DNA of 64,000 nt from the NCBI GenBank assembly GCA_015146655.1, contig VKHL01000008.1:1-64000 (forward strand), written 5' to 3'. The position numbers and the translations under genes were made by a program. The stretch comes from Ochromonas danica (Eukaryota; Sar; Chrysophyceae; Chromulinales; Chromulinaceae). This document shows, one piece after another, positions 21,525 through 31,657 of this stretch. The notes beneath the pieces are model-generated. The model did not search any database and was not told where the DNA came from. It worked only from the letters and a program-made list of their open reading frames with translations. Within the stretch, counting starts at the first letter, position 1; each line of letters starts with the position of its first letter.

Positions 21525-21633
21525 AGATTTGGAGCTCAAAAGAGGAGCAAGGAGCAAGGCAAGGCTAGATGCCCAAATCTGAAGGTCTGGAAGGGCAGGT
21601 AAGGCGATGGAGTGATTTTGTTATCTGCTGGCA
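21308..21633. other. Divergent intergenic region with GGCT microsatellite
   Basis: Separates the DUF3727-like gene (minus) from the MiaB-like gene (plus). About one third is the TGGC repeat listed separately. The remainder is G/A-rich and contains no recognisable element. Confidence 0.6.
21406..21524. repeat. (TGGC)n microsatellite
   Basis: About thirty tandem tetranucleotide units TGGC, with occasional TTGG and AGCT interruptions. A frame through it reads Trp-Leu-Ala-Gly repeats, but it lies in a promoter gap and is not considered coding. Such a tract is likely to vary in length between strains. Confidence 0.95.
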
Positions 21634-23526
21634 ATGTTGTCTTCTCTTGCACGACCTTGGTGCTTGCTATCTCTATTATACTTTCTTGCTCTTTTCTTTG
21701 AAGAGAGAGATGCACTCAGCTGGTCTCCCTCTCTCATGACTAAGCCCGCTTTATCATCCCCCACCATCACGAAGACATTCTTTATTGAGACACATGGTTG
21801 CCAGATGAACCTCGCAGACTCTGACATTGTTCGTTCTGTGCTTAACTCTATGAACTACACAATGTGTGATATCTTGGAGGAGGCTGACCTTGTTCTCATC
21901 AACACTTGTGCCATTCGTGAGAATGCAGAAAGCAAAGTTTGGCAACGCCTCAAATACTTCCAGTCTCTGCAGAAGAAGAACAAGAAGCTGGGTAAGGCAG
22001 AACGATCTCCACTAATTGGAGTGCTGGGTTGCATGGCTGAGCGACTAAAGGAGCAGGTCAAGCAGGCCGGCGCAGACTTTGTGGCGGGGCCTGATGAATA
22101 TCGCCTTCTGCCTTCGCTACTTCCTCAGACACAGACACAAGGGAATAGCGTTGAGAAGAAGCTATTAGATGAAGTGATAGATGGAGAAGAGGAGGTGGTG
22201 GTTAAGGGTAATCGCTATCTATCACAGGAGGAAACCTACGCGGACATCCGCCCAGCACGTCTGCATGAAGGACTGACACATGCCTTTGTGACTATCGCTC
22301 GTGGCTGTGACAATCACTGTGCTTTCTGCATAGTTCCTTACACTAGAGGAAGAGAAAGAAGTCTCCCTGCGAGCTCAGTCATGGATGAGGTAGACAAGTT
22401 GCTGTCAGAACGGTCAGAAGAGGTGCGTGAGGTTGTATTGTTGGGACAAAATGTGAATAGTTACCGCGATATGACTTCCTCTTCCACTCTCCCTCCTAAT
22501 CACTTTCTTCTATCCTCTCAAGGGCTTGCATCAGGTTTTCAATCTCGTAGTCGGAAAAGAGAAAGTGGTGGAGATGATGGTGTGGCTTTTGGTGAGCTTT
22601 TGCTTCGACTGGCTGAGAGACATCCCGAGACAAGATTTCGATTTCAATCACCTCATCCCAAAGACTTTCCTGATGTTCTATTACATCTCATCGCTCAGAC
22701 TCCTAATATTTGCAACTCTCTCCATATGCCTGCACAACATGGCAGTTCTGACGTATTGCATCGGATGAAACGAGGCTATGACCGCCAAGCATACATCGAC
22801 CTTATTCATCGTGCACGATCGATTATTTGTAGCAGTGAAAATGGATTAAATCTTGCTGATCCCCGACATGTGGGTTTAGGTATTAGCTCTGATTTCATTT
22901 CAGGATTCTGTGGTGAAACAGAAGCAGACCATGAAGGCATGCTTTCTCTTCTACGCACGGTTGGGTTTGATCAGGCTTTTACTTACAAATACTCTCGACG
23001 AGAGCAAACCTATGCTGGTCTTCATCTAATCGATGATGTACCAGAAGATATCAAAAGTCGACGATTAGCTGAAGTAGTAGACACTTTTCAACTCACAGCT
23101 GCTGTACGAAACAGCCTGATCGAAGTGGGGAAGTTACATGTTGTCTTGGTAGAAGGAAATGCTTCTTCAGGGCCCCAGCAATGGACCGGACGAACGGACA
23201 CCAACAAACGCATGGTATTTTCTAACAGTCCTATCTTGCATCACTTGGAAAAGGATGAAGCACAACAGTTTGCCAAAGTTCTGCCTTCGAAAGTTTCAAC
23301 TCTCATTCAAGAAACTATCGAAAATAGACGCAGTAAATATCGTTCAGTAGTGTTAGCAGGACAGTATGAAGCTGCTGGTAAGCGAGAAACAGAATTGACG
23401 GAGGTGACCAAGAGCAGCTATGTCATCGTTAAGGTGATGAGTGCCAAAGGTCATACATTAATAGGGACACCCATTGCGACTACCACTCTGCAAGATGCAA
23501 CGAAACTTGGCCTTCCCTTCCTTTAA
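21634..23526 (+). CDS. CDK5RAP1: MiaB/CDK5RAP1-type tRNA methylthiotransferase, organelle-targeted
   Basis: Intronless 630-residue radical-SAM enzyme that adds the methylthio group to i6A37 of tRNAs. The N-terminal UPF0004 domain has ETHGCQMN, NTCAIRENAE and GCMAE cysteines. The radical-SAM motif is GCDNHCAFC within ARGCDNHCAFCIVPYTRGRE. VVLLGQNVNSY follows, and a TRAM-like C-terminus is present. Residues 1-35 form a signal peptide or anchor ending near DALSW, suggesting plastid or mitochondrial import. Insertions at about 160-185 (acidic) and 285-315 (Ser/Arg-rich) interrupt the usual spacing without touching catalytic residues. Its stop is only 26 bp from the stop of the convergent gene. 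Confidence 0.95.
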   Translation: MLSSLARPWCLLSLLYFLALFFEERDALSWSPSLMTKPALSSPTITKTFFIETHGCQMNLADSDIVRSVLNSMNYTMCDILEEADLVLINTCAIRENAESKVWQRLKYFQSLQKKNKKLGKAERSPLIGVLGCMAERLKEQVKQAGADFVAGPDEYRLLPSLLPQTQTQGNSVEKKLLDEVIDGEEEVVVKGNRYLSQEETYADIRPARLHEGLTHAFVTIARGCDNHCAFCIVPYTRGRERSLPASSVMDEVDKLLSERSEEVREVVLLGQNVNSYRDMTSSSTLPPNHFLLSSQGLASGFQSRSRKRESGGDDGVAFGELLLRLAERHPETRFRFQSPHPKDFPDVLLHLIAQTPNICNSLHMPAQHGSSDVLHRMKRGYDRQAYIDLIHRARSIICSSENGLNLADPRHVGLGISSDFISGFCGETEADHEGMLSLLRTVGFDQAFTYKYSRREQTYAGLHLIDDVPEDIKSRRLAEVVDTFQLTAAVRNSLIEVGKLHVVLVEGNASSGPQQWTGRTDTNKRMVFSNSPILHHLEKDEAQQFAKVLPSKVSTLIQETIENRRSKYRSVVLAGQYEAAGKRETELTEVTKSSYVIVKVMSAKGHTLIGTPIATTTLQDATKLGLPFL

Positions 23527-23552
23527 CATTGCTCTAGTTGTAACATCATTAT

Positions 23553-24425
23553 CTATTGTGCTGTGGACTGCTTCTGCAGGGATTTGATTGCTCGCGCCAA
23601 GTTACCCACTGCGGGGGCACCCATTAAGTAAACCCATGGAATCCAACTACACACGCCAAAGGCATCAGCATGAACATAATGATATGCATGAGTCAGATTG
23701 ACGACAGCTATTTCCACGAGTGGTCCTGCCATTGCTGTGGCCAGACCAAGCAGCAACCCGCTGGGACTGCGGTCAAATGCAAACAACCCCAACACAGCTT
23801 GAGATGCCAAGACCATATGAATCACTGCCACCTCTACACCCTCGTGATCCAGTAGACCAGAGAGATAATACTGCAAACTAAAGAAAGCGATTGAACAGAA
23901 GATTATTGGCCAGGGAGGAGGAAGAGATGATGATGGCGATGATGATGATGATGATGATGTTGCTAGACGATTTGGCCAAGGGATTTGGTCAAAGCGGAAG
24001 GTCAAATAGGACATTACTGCTCCAGCAACAGCAAACAGTGCAGGGGTCCAAAGTGAAGTCTTTAACCAAATTTGTTGTCCTTCCTGCCACCAAGTCGTCA
24101 TCACAATAGAAGAGAATGATGGATTGTACTCCAGCACTCCAAATAGCCCATGATAGTTGTCCAATGAGGTACCCAGAGGAGCAGACAGAGTAGCCATGGT
24201 AATGATAGTCTTCCACTCACCTTCATCGGGTAGAAATGATCGCAACGGGACAGATTGAGGTTTTGGATGAGAAGCTGCTGGCAAAGAAGATCTTCTTGCA
24301 GACTTTAAGGTTTGAAAGAAAGAGGAAGAGGAAGAGGAGGAAGAAGACGTTGGCCTCCATCCTAGAGTAAGAAAGAAACAGGTTGATAGAACTATCCACA
24401 CCGCCAATGCTTGCATCTGGACCAT
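23553..24425 (-). CDS. INSIG-like membrane protein, probably plastid-targeted
   Basis: Single exon, 290 residues, with five or six hydrophobic segments. The second half matches the INSIG pattern: LWTPALFAVAGAVMSYL, then FDRSPSGLLLGLA and SWIPWVYLMGAPAVGNLAR. The corresponding INSIG segments read WWVPP, FDRSRSGLGLG and SWLP...GGVTVGNIGR. INSIG proteins hold sterol sensors in the ER. Here the N-terminus is a signal peptide followed by a Ser-rich stretch (nine serines), more like a plastid presequence, and the LDNYHGLFGVLEY motif is shared with plant/algal relatives. A role in sterol control is therefore not implied. An ATG at 24416 is an alternative start. Confidence 0.72.
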   Translation of the reverse strand: MVQMQALAVWIVLSTCFFLTLGWRPTSSSSSSSSSFFQTLKSARRSSLPAASHPKPQSVPLRSFLPDEGEWKTIITMATLSAPLGTSLDNYHGLFGVLEYNPSFSSIVMTTWWQEGQQIWLKTSLWTPALFAVAGAVMSYLTFRFDQIPWPNRLATSSSSSSSPSSSLPPPWPIIFCSIAFFSLQYYLSGLLDHEGVEVAVIHMVLASQAVLGLFAFDRSPSGLLLGLATAMAGPLVEIAVVNLTHAYHYVHADAFGVCSWIPWVYLMGAPAVGNLARAIKSLQKQSTAQ

Positions 24426-24471
24426 CTCGATCTTGTTGTTGATGTTTTATCTTCTTCCTTCCCTTGTCAAC

Positions 24472-24491
24472 TTCCATGGAATTCCATGGAA
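24472..24491. promoter_or_regulatory. Tandem TTCCATGGAA palindromes in divergent promoter
   Basis: Two perfect ten-base palindromes, TTCCATGGAA, sit back to back in the 261-bp gap between the INSIG-like gene and the ADP-ribosylglycohydrolase-like gene. The same ten bases, except for the outer pair, form the centre of the 16-base palindrome at 6359-6374. Candidate dimer-binding site; inferred. Confidence 0.35.
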
Positions 24492-24686
24492 TTACTGTAC
24501 ATGTAAGGTATGATGACAGCATTTCTGATACACCCCTTAGACTAACAACTTTCTTATTTAATATCATCTATTACTATGGAGCTTTTCCTTAGAAATGAAT
24601 TATCTCTATAATTATCTGTCTTCTTTGATATATAGACTTTAGTTAACAATTATTGTTTGCGGTGGAAATAGGGAAGCCCCGCGCAA

Positions 24687-26103
24687 ATGACAATAACGAC
24701 GAATGTTGATGTTCTAGTGTTCTGGCGTGGCAGGATGATGATAATGGTGATGATGATGATGATCATAGTCATATGCATGATGAGACTGTCCTCTGCCTTG
24801 TCCTTTCAGCCTACTATCACATCCTCTCCTTTGATTAAGATCTCCAAGCCATCTCAACTACCCGAAGGCATTGCCTTCTCTTTCTCCGAGTTGACCAGTT
24901 TACCCATCATACAGCAACGTGCAGCCTGTGCCATCATCGGAGCAGCCGTAGCTGATGCTGCTATTCGTCCTTTCCATTGGGTCTACAACTTGACTGCATT
25001 GCAGGAGGTCGTGGGGCAGCACGAGCAGGTCGAGTTCTGGCCCACTAACGTCTCGCCCTTCTACTCGCTGCCCACCGGTCATCGCTCTTGTTATAACGAT
25101 CTCTCATTAGTCACGCTGCGCTCACTTCCTAATTCGCTCTCTATCTATGACCCCTTAGCATTCCAAAAGGAGATGCTGGAGATGTTCTCTGAGCATTCAG
25201 ACTATGCCATCAGCTTCAAGAAAAGAAGCGAACCATACGACCCTGCAAAGTAAGACTCACACACTCTCTTCTATTTCACACTCTGTCTTACCCCACCACC
25301 AGGCGGGGACAGCAACGACAGGCTGTGCCCGGTCCATGGCAACAAGCGGCTGTCACTGCCTATCTGACAGATCTCCAGGCTGGTCACACACCACGTGGCA
25401 GTCCTGAGTCACTCGAGAGTGATGGGTTTTGTTCTTCAATTCCTGTGATTGCTCGAGGATCGGCCTGGGAGATGAAGCTGCCTTCTTTCTTGGAGCAGGT
25501 CTCGACTGCTTCTCGTCAGCTTTCCAGTCATCCCGTGGCGCTGTCGCACTCGGTAGCAGCAGCTGCTATCATACGAAGACTGACTCTTACTGGACCTAAT
25601 GGTCTTACATTAGATAGCTTTGTTGATGCCGTAGGAGAGGCTTCCACAGCGGCCTCCTCGCATCAGAATGCTATTGCAGAAGGCCTCAGTCAAGTGAAAG
25701 TAGAACTTGACGTCGTTTTGAGATCACTGCTGAAGGAAGACTTCTCCTATGCTGCCGAGAAATTGGGTCGAAACTGTGCTAATCCAGGCTCTTTCTTGGG
25801 GGGTTGCTTGATAGCTTTGCAATGCCAAGCCTTTCAACCTGCAGTGCGCCAGCTGATCCGCAGCGGGTAAGTTATCCCCTAAGTCATCCTGCTTATACGA
25901 TTGTATTATGACAATGAGGATGAGACAGAGGCTGCAACTGCTCGCGTGGCAATCTTCTTGGCGCTTGTCTTGGTGCAGCTTTTGGTATCAGCGACGAAGA
26001 TGAGGCCACAGAAGAGCACCTCAAAGCTATTCCATTGAGCTGGTTGCTGCGCACTGATCGAATCGAGGAGATCCTTTGTTTAGCATTGCGGGCTGTTCGG
26101 TGA
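24687..26103 (+). CDS. ADP-ribosylglycohydrolase / J1-crystallin family protein
   Basis: Three exons (24687-25249, 25303-25866, 25929-26103) join in phase 2 at both splices and give 433 residues; the first intron is only 53 nt. A signal peptide (MMIIVICMMRLSSALS) is followed by FQP, a plastid-type cleavage context. The domain begins AACAIIGAAVADA. It ends with the characteristic GCNCSRGNLLGACLGAAFG and an IPLSWLL motif near the C-terminus. The family hydrolyses ADP-ribose from proteins or related bonds using Mg ions. The usual first acidic metal motif (GDALG-type) is replaced by GAAVADAA, as in J1-crystallin-like members, so activity is uncertain. Confidence 0.82.
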
Positions 26104-26227
26104 AGGACACAGCAAGCAGCTGGTTAAGGCATACAATATACGTAACATATACAATGCTGATACACTAAGCAGGGTAACAACTAAAGCAGCATGAACTTAA
26201 ATAAAGAATAAATAAATCGCATGAGCT

Positions 26228-27629
26228 TTATTTGTTGGTTTTGCGTCGCTTTCTTTCCAGTCGCGCACGCACAATTTCCTGCACTTCTGGTAAAGGAGTG
26301 AGCTGTTCGGGACCATGAGATCGGCCAGTAATCCACTGTCAATCAATAACACAGGAAGAACAGTCAAGAGAAGCAGAGAAAGAAAACAAAAAACACTCAC
26401 AGGATGGAGCAAACACTCTGAAGCTGACAATCGTTGAGTAGGATCAATTCGTAGCATGCCTGCAACCAAGTCCTTCGCGTCGTTGCTGATCTTCTTCCAC
26501 ACTGGCTTGTGTATATCATATTCACCACGCGAAATACGGCCATAGAATTTGGATTCGGTATCATGTTCTTTCACAGGAAAAGCCTGTTCACCTGTGAGCA
26601 TCTCATAAAGCACACAGCCAAGTGCCCAGACATCTGCTTGTGGCCCATAGGCTTGTTCTACCACCTCTGGAGCGAAATACTCCTTTGTCCCCCACATGTC
26701 CTTCAACCGTCGATATCGCTTGCGTTTACCTGATTCCTCGGGATCATAGCCATCTTCATCAATGCGTACCAAGGCAGAGAGTCCAAAGTCGGCGATTTTG
26801 ATGTCGAAAGTACCTCCACCAGGGCTCATACACAATAACAGATTCTCTAACTTAAGATCTCGGTGAACAATACCAAGGCTGTGAAGATAATGCACACCAA
26901 GAAGAATTTGCTTCATCTGGCGAGATGCTACAACTTCATTGTAAGTGGGAGTGTGTGCAAGGAAGTGGTACAAATCGCCTCCATCGACCAACTCGAGCAC
27001 AATCCACAGGCACTTAGGTGTCTCATAGAGCTCATACATACTCACCACATGTCGATGCCTTACGCGCTTCATGATCTCAATCTCAGTGCTCATGCTTTGC
27101 GCATCATTCATGTTACTATTCTTCTTCACAATCTTGCAAGCGAATGTTTGTCCTGTCACTTTGTGTGTGGCCAAACGAACTTCACCTGAAGCACCATGGC
27201 CTAGCAGCTTTCCCAACTCATAGGTTTCCTTGACTAAGGTGTCAGTAATCTTGTCATGAAGATCCAGCCGCCTTCTAGCCACTTCAGCAAGAAGTTGCTC
27301 ATCGGTCACCTCACCCAAGGGAATAGCCATCGCAGTCTCATGGTCATAGTCTAGTTCAGCCGAGATGACAGTGTGGATCTTAATGTCAGGGTTGACAATG
27401 TGGATATTTGAAGATGACCGACTGTCCCTCCTCACCAGCGAAATAGGCTCCTGTAGAAATAAGAATAAAAAAACACAGACGAGAAGAGATATAATCCAGA
27501 GAGTCAATGAGAAATACAAAAAAGAAAATAATGAAGTTTGAGGAAGATTCTTACGTCTGCCACACTACTGCTGCTTTCGTGCTTACTTCGCGGGTGGTTG
27601 CTGTTGGGCTGGGAGTGGCAAGCTCCCAT
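26228..27629 (-). CDS. CaMK-like Ser/Thr kinase with MGAC N-terminus
   Basis: Three exons (27629-27555, 27450-26401, 26335-26228) join in phase 0 and give 410 residues. Exon 1 encodes MGACHSQ, predicted to be myristoylated and palmitoylated. Kinase motifs: GHGASGEV loop, FACKIVKK, HRDLKLENLL, DFGLS, WGTKEYFAPE and DVWALGCVLYEMLTG. The activation segment has an unusual basic insertion (ESGKRKRYRRLKDMWG). The last exon replaces an intron-read tail with a 35-residue basic end rich in Arg/Lys. No EF hands. Best described as a CaMK/AMPK-group kinase; partner and trigger unknown. Confidence 0.87.
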
Positions 27630-28084
27630 ATTGTTAAGGGAAGATGACTGATTGTGGCCTATTTGCTCAGGGAAGACCTCGGAATCGAGGGAAAACAGTT
27701 TCGGGAATATGGTGGAAAGAAGAGAAAAAGGGAAAGGGAAGGAACAGCCTCCGAGTGTGACAGTTCGTTCTCTTTCTCTTTGCTTTGCTTTGCTTTTGTT
27801 TCGCCCACCCCAACAGCAGCACGAGCACGAGCAGGCACAGCACAGCACACACACACCCAGCACAGCACAGCACACACACCCAGCACAGCACAGCAAGAAC
27901 AGCACCCTGCTCTTCGCTGGCTGGGATTGAACTTCCCACCCCACGCAAGAAACATTGACAACAGTTAGTCTACTCTATCTGATCAGCAATATCATGTGTT
28001 AATGTGTGTATACGACAAGTTAAAGCTACTGCAGTACGGAAGCATTTGTGAGGAAGAAAGTTCTTTTATCAATTAGACTTCAAT
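27630..28084. other. Intergenic stretch with CAGCACA minisatellite
   Basis: This is the promoter side of the CaMK-like gene and the 3' flank of DEP1 on the same strand. It holds the 23-bp repeat at 27834-27896. Frames reading Cys/Val or Ala/Gln repeats through it are products of the repeat and are not taken as genes. Confidence 0.6.
27834..27896. repeat. 23-bp CAGCACA-rich tandem repeat
   Basis: Nearly three copies of a 23-base unit built from CCAGCACAGCACAG followed by a CA run. CCCAG landmarks lie at 27856-27860 and 27879-27883. Confidence 0.85.
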
Positions 28085-29516
28085 TTACAACTCGAAGTCT
28101 TCAAAGCTTTGAATAACCTTGAAATTGTGTTCCTCAGAAATGGGTGCATTACCAGGACGAACAGAAACCAATGAGGCCACGCCCGCCTCAGCCGCAGCTT
28201 TAGCTTCACCCAACACATCCGTCACAAAGAGAATCTTTTCAGGAGGTACTCCAAGAGTGAGAGCAATCTCGGTGTAGCTGCTGCTCTGTTGCTTCATGCC
28301 CACCTTCGTGTCAAAATACGCCGTCAGATAGGGAGTGAGATCCCCTTGATCGGAGTAGCGGAAGAGTAATTGCTGAGCCTTTCTCGACCCAGAAGAATAG
28401 ATGCAGACCTTAACACCCAGTTGTGTTGCAAAGAAGATGATGCGTCGAGCCACATCTTCAAAGACGAGCGCTTGTAGCTCTCCTGAGGCATAGCCTTCAT
28501 CCCAGATGAGACCTTGCAACGCCTTCATAGGTCCCAACTTTCGATCAATATCCACACAGTAGGATGCATACGCAGCAACAGTGGCAGCTGTTGGTTCAGC
28601 AGGAATGGCGGGTGCTCCGGCCTCCTCCTGCTGAGCAGCTTCTAACAAACCTTTTACTATCTCCTGGACAGAAGACTCAGACCAATGCTCCTTTAAGTAA
28701 CGCTCAAAATGCTTTTGCGAGAAAGGGAAAAGGATATCCTTGACGAAAGAGATAGGTGTCGTAGTACCCTCAATGTCGAGCAACAGGTGGGTGTAGGAAG
28801 TTTGTCTGGTGGGTTTTGGCGCCACAGTCAGTCCTAACTTGTGTTGCTGTACAGCTACCTCGAAGAGATAGTGCAGGCACTCAGCGTGTCTCTTGGCCTG
28901 CTCCCAGGTCTTGCCCCAAACATACAGACCGTGCTGGCGGACCAGCACTGCTGGAGAGCGAGGACGACGAGCCATCGCCGCAGCCAAGCTATCAGTCAGT
29001 TCATATTCCCAAGCAGTGTTATCAATAACTGGAATGACTAATTCGTCGTGGAAGCCATGTCCATCGATGCCTTTGATCATTTCCTGGTGGGAAATACGGA
29101 AATCTGACTGTCCAGCTGCCAGTTGAGTGACAAGATTGCAACTAACAGCATGAGAATGGAAAACAGCACCTGACAATGACAATAAGAGGTGAGACCAGAA
29201 GTCATTGAAAGTGTGAAGAGGGTGGTGACTCACCAGCTCCAGCGGCCTGAAAGATATGCAGGTAAAGTGGAGTGCTGTCCGAAAGCTTGCGATTGTTTGA
29301 AGAAGTTTGGATGATGTTTCCAGTTAGGTCAACAGTAAAGAGGTCATGAGGTGTGAGCCGTTCTTTATGCAGTCCCGAGGGTGTGAGTACCAAGTGGTCG
29401 CCATGACGAATGCCAAGACTGCCTCCCGTGCCGATCGCCCAACCAAGATGGTAAAAAGAGCGCGAGAGCTCACATACTAAGTTACGAACTTCGTTATCCT
29501 TTTCGATATCCACCAT
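28085..29516 (-). CDS. DEP1: DEP1: methylthioribulose-1-P dehydratase-enolase-phosphatase
   Basis: Two exons, 29516-29234 and 29169-28085, join in phase 1 across a 64-nt intron and give 455 residues. The N-terminal half is a class II aldolase-like MtnB domain: GTGGSLGIRHG, LTPSGLHK, FHSHAVSC with zinc-binding His, and RQHGLYVWG. The C-terminal half is an HAD enolase-phosphatase (MtnC): LLLDIEGTTTPISFVKD, YSSGSRKAQ and FVTDVLGEAKAA. Together they carry out two successive steps of methionine salvage. This fusion is known in plants. Start is the ATG of MVDIEKD; the frame upstream has no ATG. No targeting peptide, so probably cytosolic. Confidence 0.95.
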
Positions 29517-29683
29517 CTTTACCAGCGAAGAAGAAAGCAAACAGTGCTGACAAAGAATATCCACAAAACTCTCCTTTCCTTCCACCCAGAATGCCAGAAT
29601 AACAGAATCTCAGTTCTAGCACTCTGGGAATTTGGCTTTGTGATGCGAGGGAGAAGGGTGGGGAGGGCAAAGGTTTTGGATGA

Positions 29684-30163
29684 ATGGAGGAAACATCAAC
29701 GAGCACATCTGAAGCTTTGCATCTCGCCACCGCTGTCATTCAAACCCTTCAGCAAAGACTTGATGGAATAGATCAAGCGACACAAGTGTTGGAAAGCTTT
29801 TCTTCGCTGGATTCAGTGGAATCCCAACTCTCCAAACATGAGGCAGCGAAATTCGATGTCGCCTTGGCTTATTCCTTAGCCACGCTCTACTTTGTGGAGA
29901 TGAATATCCAAGGCAAAGATACCAAGAACCATCCTATCCAAGAAATCCTCCGCAGGATAAAAGGTTATGTGGCACAAGTGAATGCCCGTGAGCCCTCCAC
30001 TCAACAGCCAGCAGAGTCCACTTCCCCTGCCTTGACTGAGGATGGTAAACGTAAGCAAGAGTCTTCCTCCTCAACAAAAGGCAGAGCAAGAGGTGGTAGT
30101 AAGAAGGTGAAGATTGATGCAGCAGTTGCTAACCGCATAGTTCGACACAACTTGTCCTCTTGA
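29684..30163 (+). CDS. C1D: C1D/Rrp47-type exosome cofactor (Sas10/C1D family)
   Basis: Intronless 159-residue protein. The helical N-terminal domain carries KFDVALAYSLATLYFVEM and NHPIQEILRRIKGYV, the hallmark of the Sas10/Utp3/C1D family. The C-terminus is basic and ends with NRIVRHNL, as in other C1D proteins. C1D/Rrp47 binds Rrp6 and structured RNA and helps the nuclear exosome process rRNA and small RNAs. Divergent from DEP1 with a 167-bp gap. Confidence 0.92.
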   Translation: MEETSTSTSEALHLATAVIQTLQQRLDGIDQATQVLESFSSLDSVESQLSKHEAAKFDVALAYSLATLYFVEMNIQGKDTKNHPIQEILRRIKGYVAQVNAREPSTQQPAESTSPALTEDGKRKQESSSSTKGRARGGSKKVKIDAAVANRIVRHNLSS

Positions 30164-30355
30164 CCACCTGTGCTGCTGACACACACTCTCTCTCTTAGCC
30201 AATCTGCCAAACACTGTCAGACGGTGAATGCTGACACAGCGCAAGGAGATGAAAGATCGATAGTGGCAAGAATAACGGTTGATATAACTTCGAAGAAATA
30301 GTCTTAATGTGCTTCTGTAAATATTTACTCAACTCCTTACCCAGCTTTTCACTCT

Positions 30356-31356
30356 TCATTCACCATCGGCCAGGCTGGATACTTGCACCCAAGTTTCATC
30401 CACACCCTGCTTCCACAGAGACACCCGATGATCACCTGTAGAGATCGCTAACACTGTCCCTGTGAGAGACCAGCTCAGTCGCCAAACAGGGGCCTCGAAA
30501 ACGCGCAACAAGGTTGGCTCCCAAGGTCCAGAGGTGCGATCTTTCTGTCGCCAAATAAACACTTGGCGGTCTTCTGAGCAGCTCGCAAAAAGTCCGTATG
30601 GAAGGGCAGCATTAGGTGCCCAAGCGACATCACGCACCCAATCGGAATGAGGAGTGGTCACTGTTCGTGGCTCCTCCGTCCAAGCAGTCTCAAGAGATCC
30701 CTCCACCCATCGCCACACTCGCACAATGTTATCACATGAACCAGTGACTAAACGGAACACTAACGCTCCGTTGTTCTCAGGAGAATGAGAAAGAACAGCA
30801 TGGTAAGGTGCCCAGGAAACAGAATTGCAACCCAACGCATCGTTCACCAGGAAGCGCTCACTCCTATTCAAGCATGACACCAAAGACGTCAAAAAAAATA
30901 ATCCTTCTTTTATTCAGAATTCCAACACAGTGCTTACCATACACCATTCTTGTGTTCGATGATGACAACATTTCCACTGGAAAGCGCGCAAGCCAAGACG
31001 AGGCCGAGCTCGTGGGGGGCCCAGGCAATAGAGTTTGCTGAGACATCCGCATACTTCTGGTGAAAAACAGGAGTCCAACTACCACTACTCACTTCCTTGT
31101 GAACACTCACAGCCCCTTCATAGGTGCAGGAGGCGAGAAGGACACCGAACTTTGGATGAGCCCAGGCTACTTGCCAGACAGGACCACTGCGAAGGTTCAA
31201 GACAGATGAGCAGTGGTAGATATCTCCATTCACATCAAAGATACGCACTGTGGAGTCAGAAGAGCAGGTAGCAAGTTTTTTGGAGTAGTAATCGAACTGG
31301 CAGTCATGGATCATATCATTATGTTGGGACTCAATCGTCGCAATCGCAGTCGCCAT
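30356..31356 (-). CDS. SEC13: SEC13, COPII coat and nuclear pore WD40 protein
   Basis: Two exons (31356-30938, 30863-30356) join in phase 2 and give 308 residues. It has six WD40 blades: HNDMIHDCQFDYYSKKLATCSSD, GPVWQVAWAHPKFG, NSIAWAPHE, GCNSVSWAPY, DWVRDVAWAPN and APVWRLSWS. SEC13 pairs with SEC31 in the COPII coat and also sits in the Y-complex of the nuclear pore. The splice regenerates a tryptophan codon (NGVW/SERF), supporting the junction. Length is normal for the family. Confidence 0.95.
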
Positions 31357-31657
31357 TATTTTTAATTTCCTTTGTATGCTAAAATCTCCTCGAATAAATA
31401 ATATATAATTATTGGGATAATAAATGCGCTTCTTCGGGGTCCTTTGAATAAAAGACAGCCGGGCTAACAAGGCAAAGAGGAAATTCCCCAAACCATCCCA
31501 GCATCATCTCCTTGTTCGCTATTATTGTGATGCGCGTGAATTACATTTTCTGGTTTTATCCCACTGATTACTGATCAACTACAGTACAATTATCCCACAA
31601 AATTATCCATTACAAACTAATGAATCTAAGTTTTAAATAATAGTTGAGAGGATTGAT
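31357..31657. other. AT-rich intergenic stretch, nothing recognised
   Basis: A 301-bp AT-rich gap between the SEC13 start and the stop of the armadillo-repeat gene, which is on the same strand. It contains the SEC13 promoter and the 3' flank of the upstream gene. Confidence 0.5.

Noticed and set aside
21343-21582. Trp-Leu-Ala-Gly repeat frame
   Set aside because: Product of reading through the TGGC microsatellite in a promoter gap.
27504-27961. Cys/Val- and Ala/Gln-rich frames on both strands
   Set aside because: They arise from the CAGCACA repeat; only the 75-nt exon at 27555-27629 is supported.
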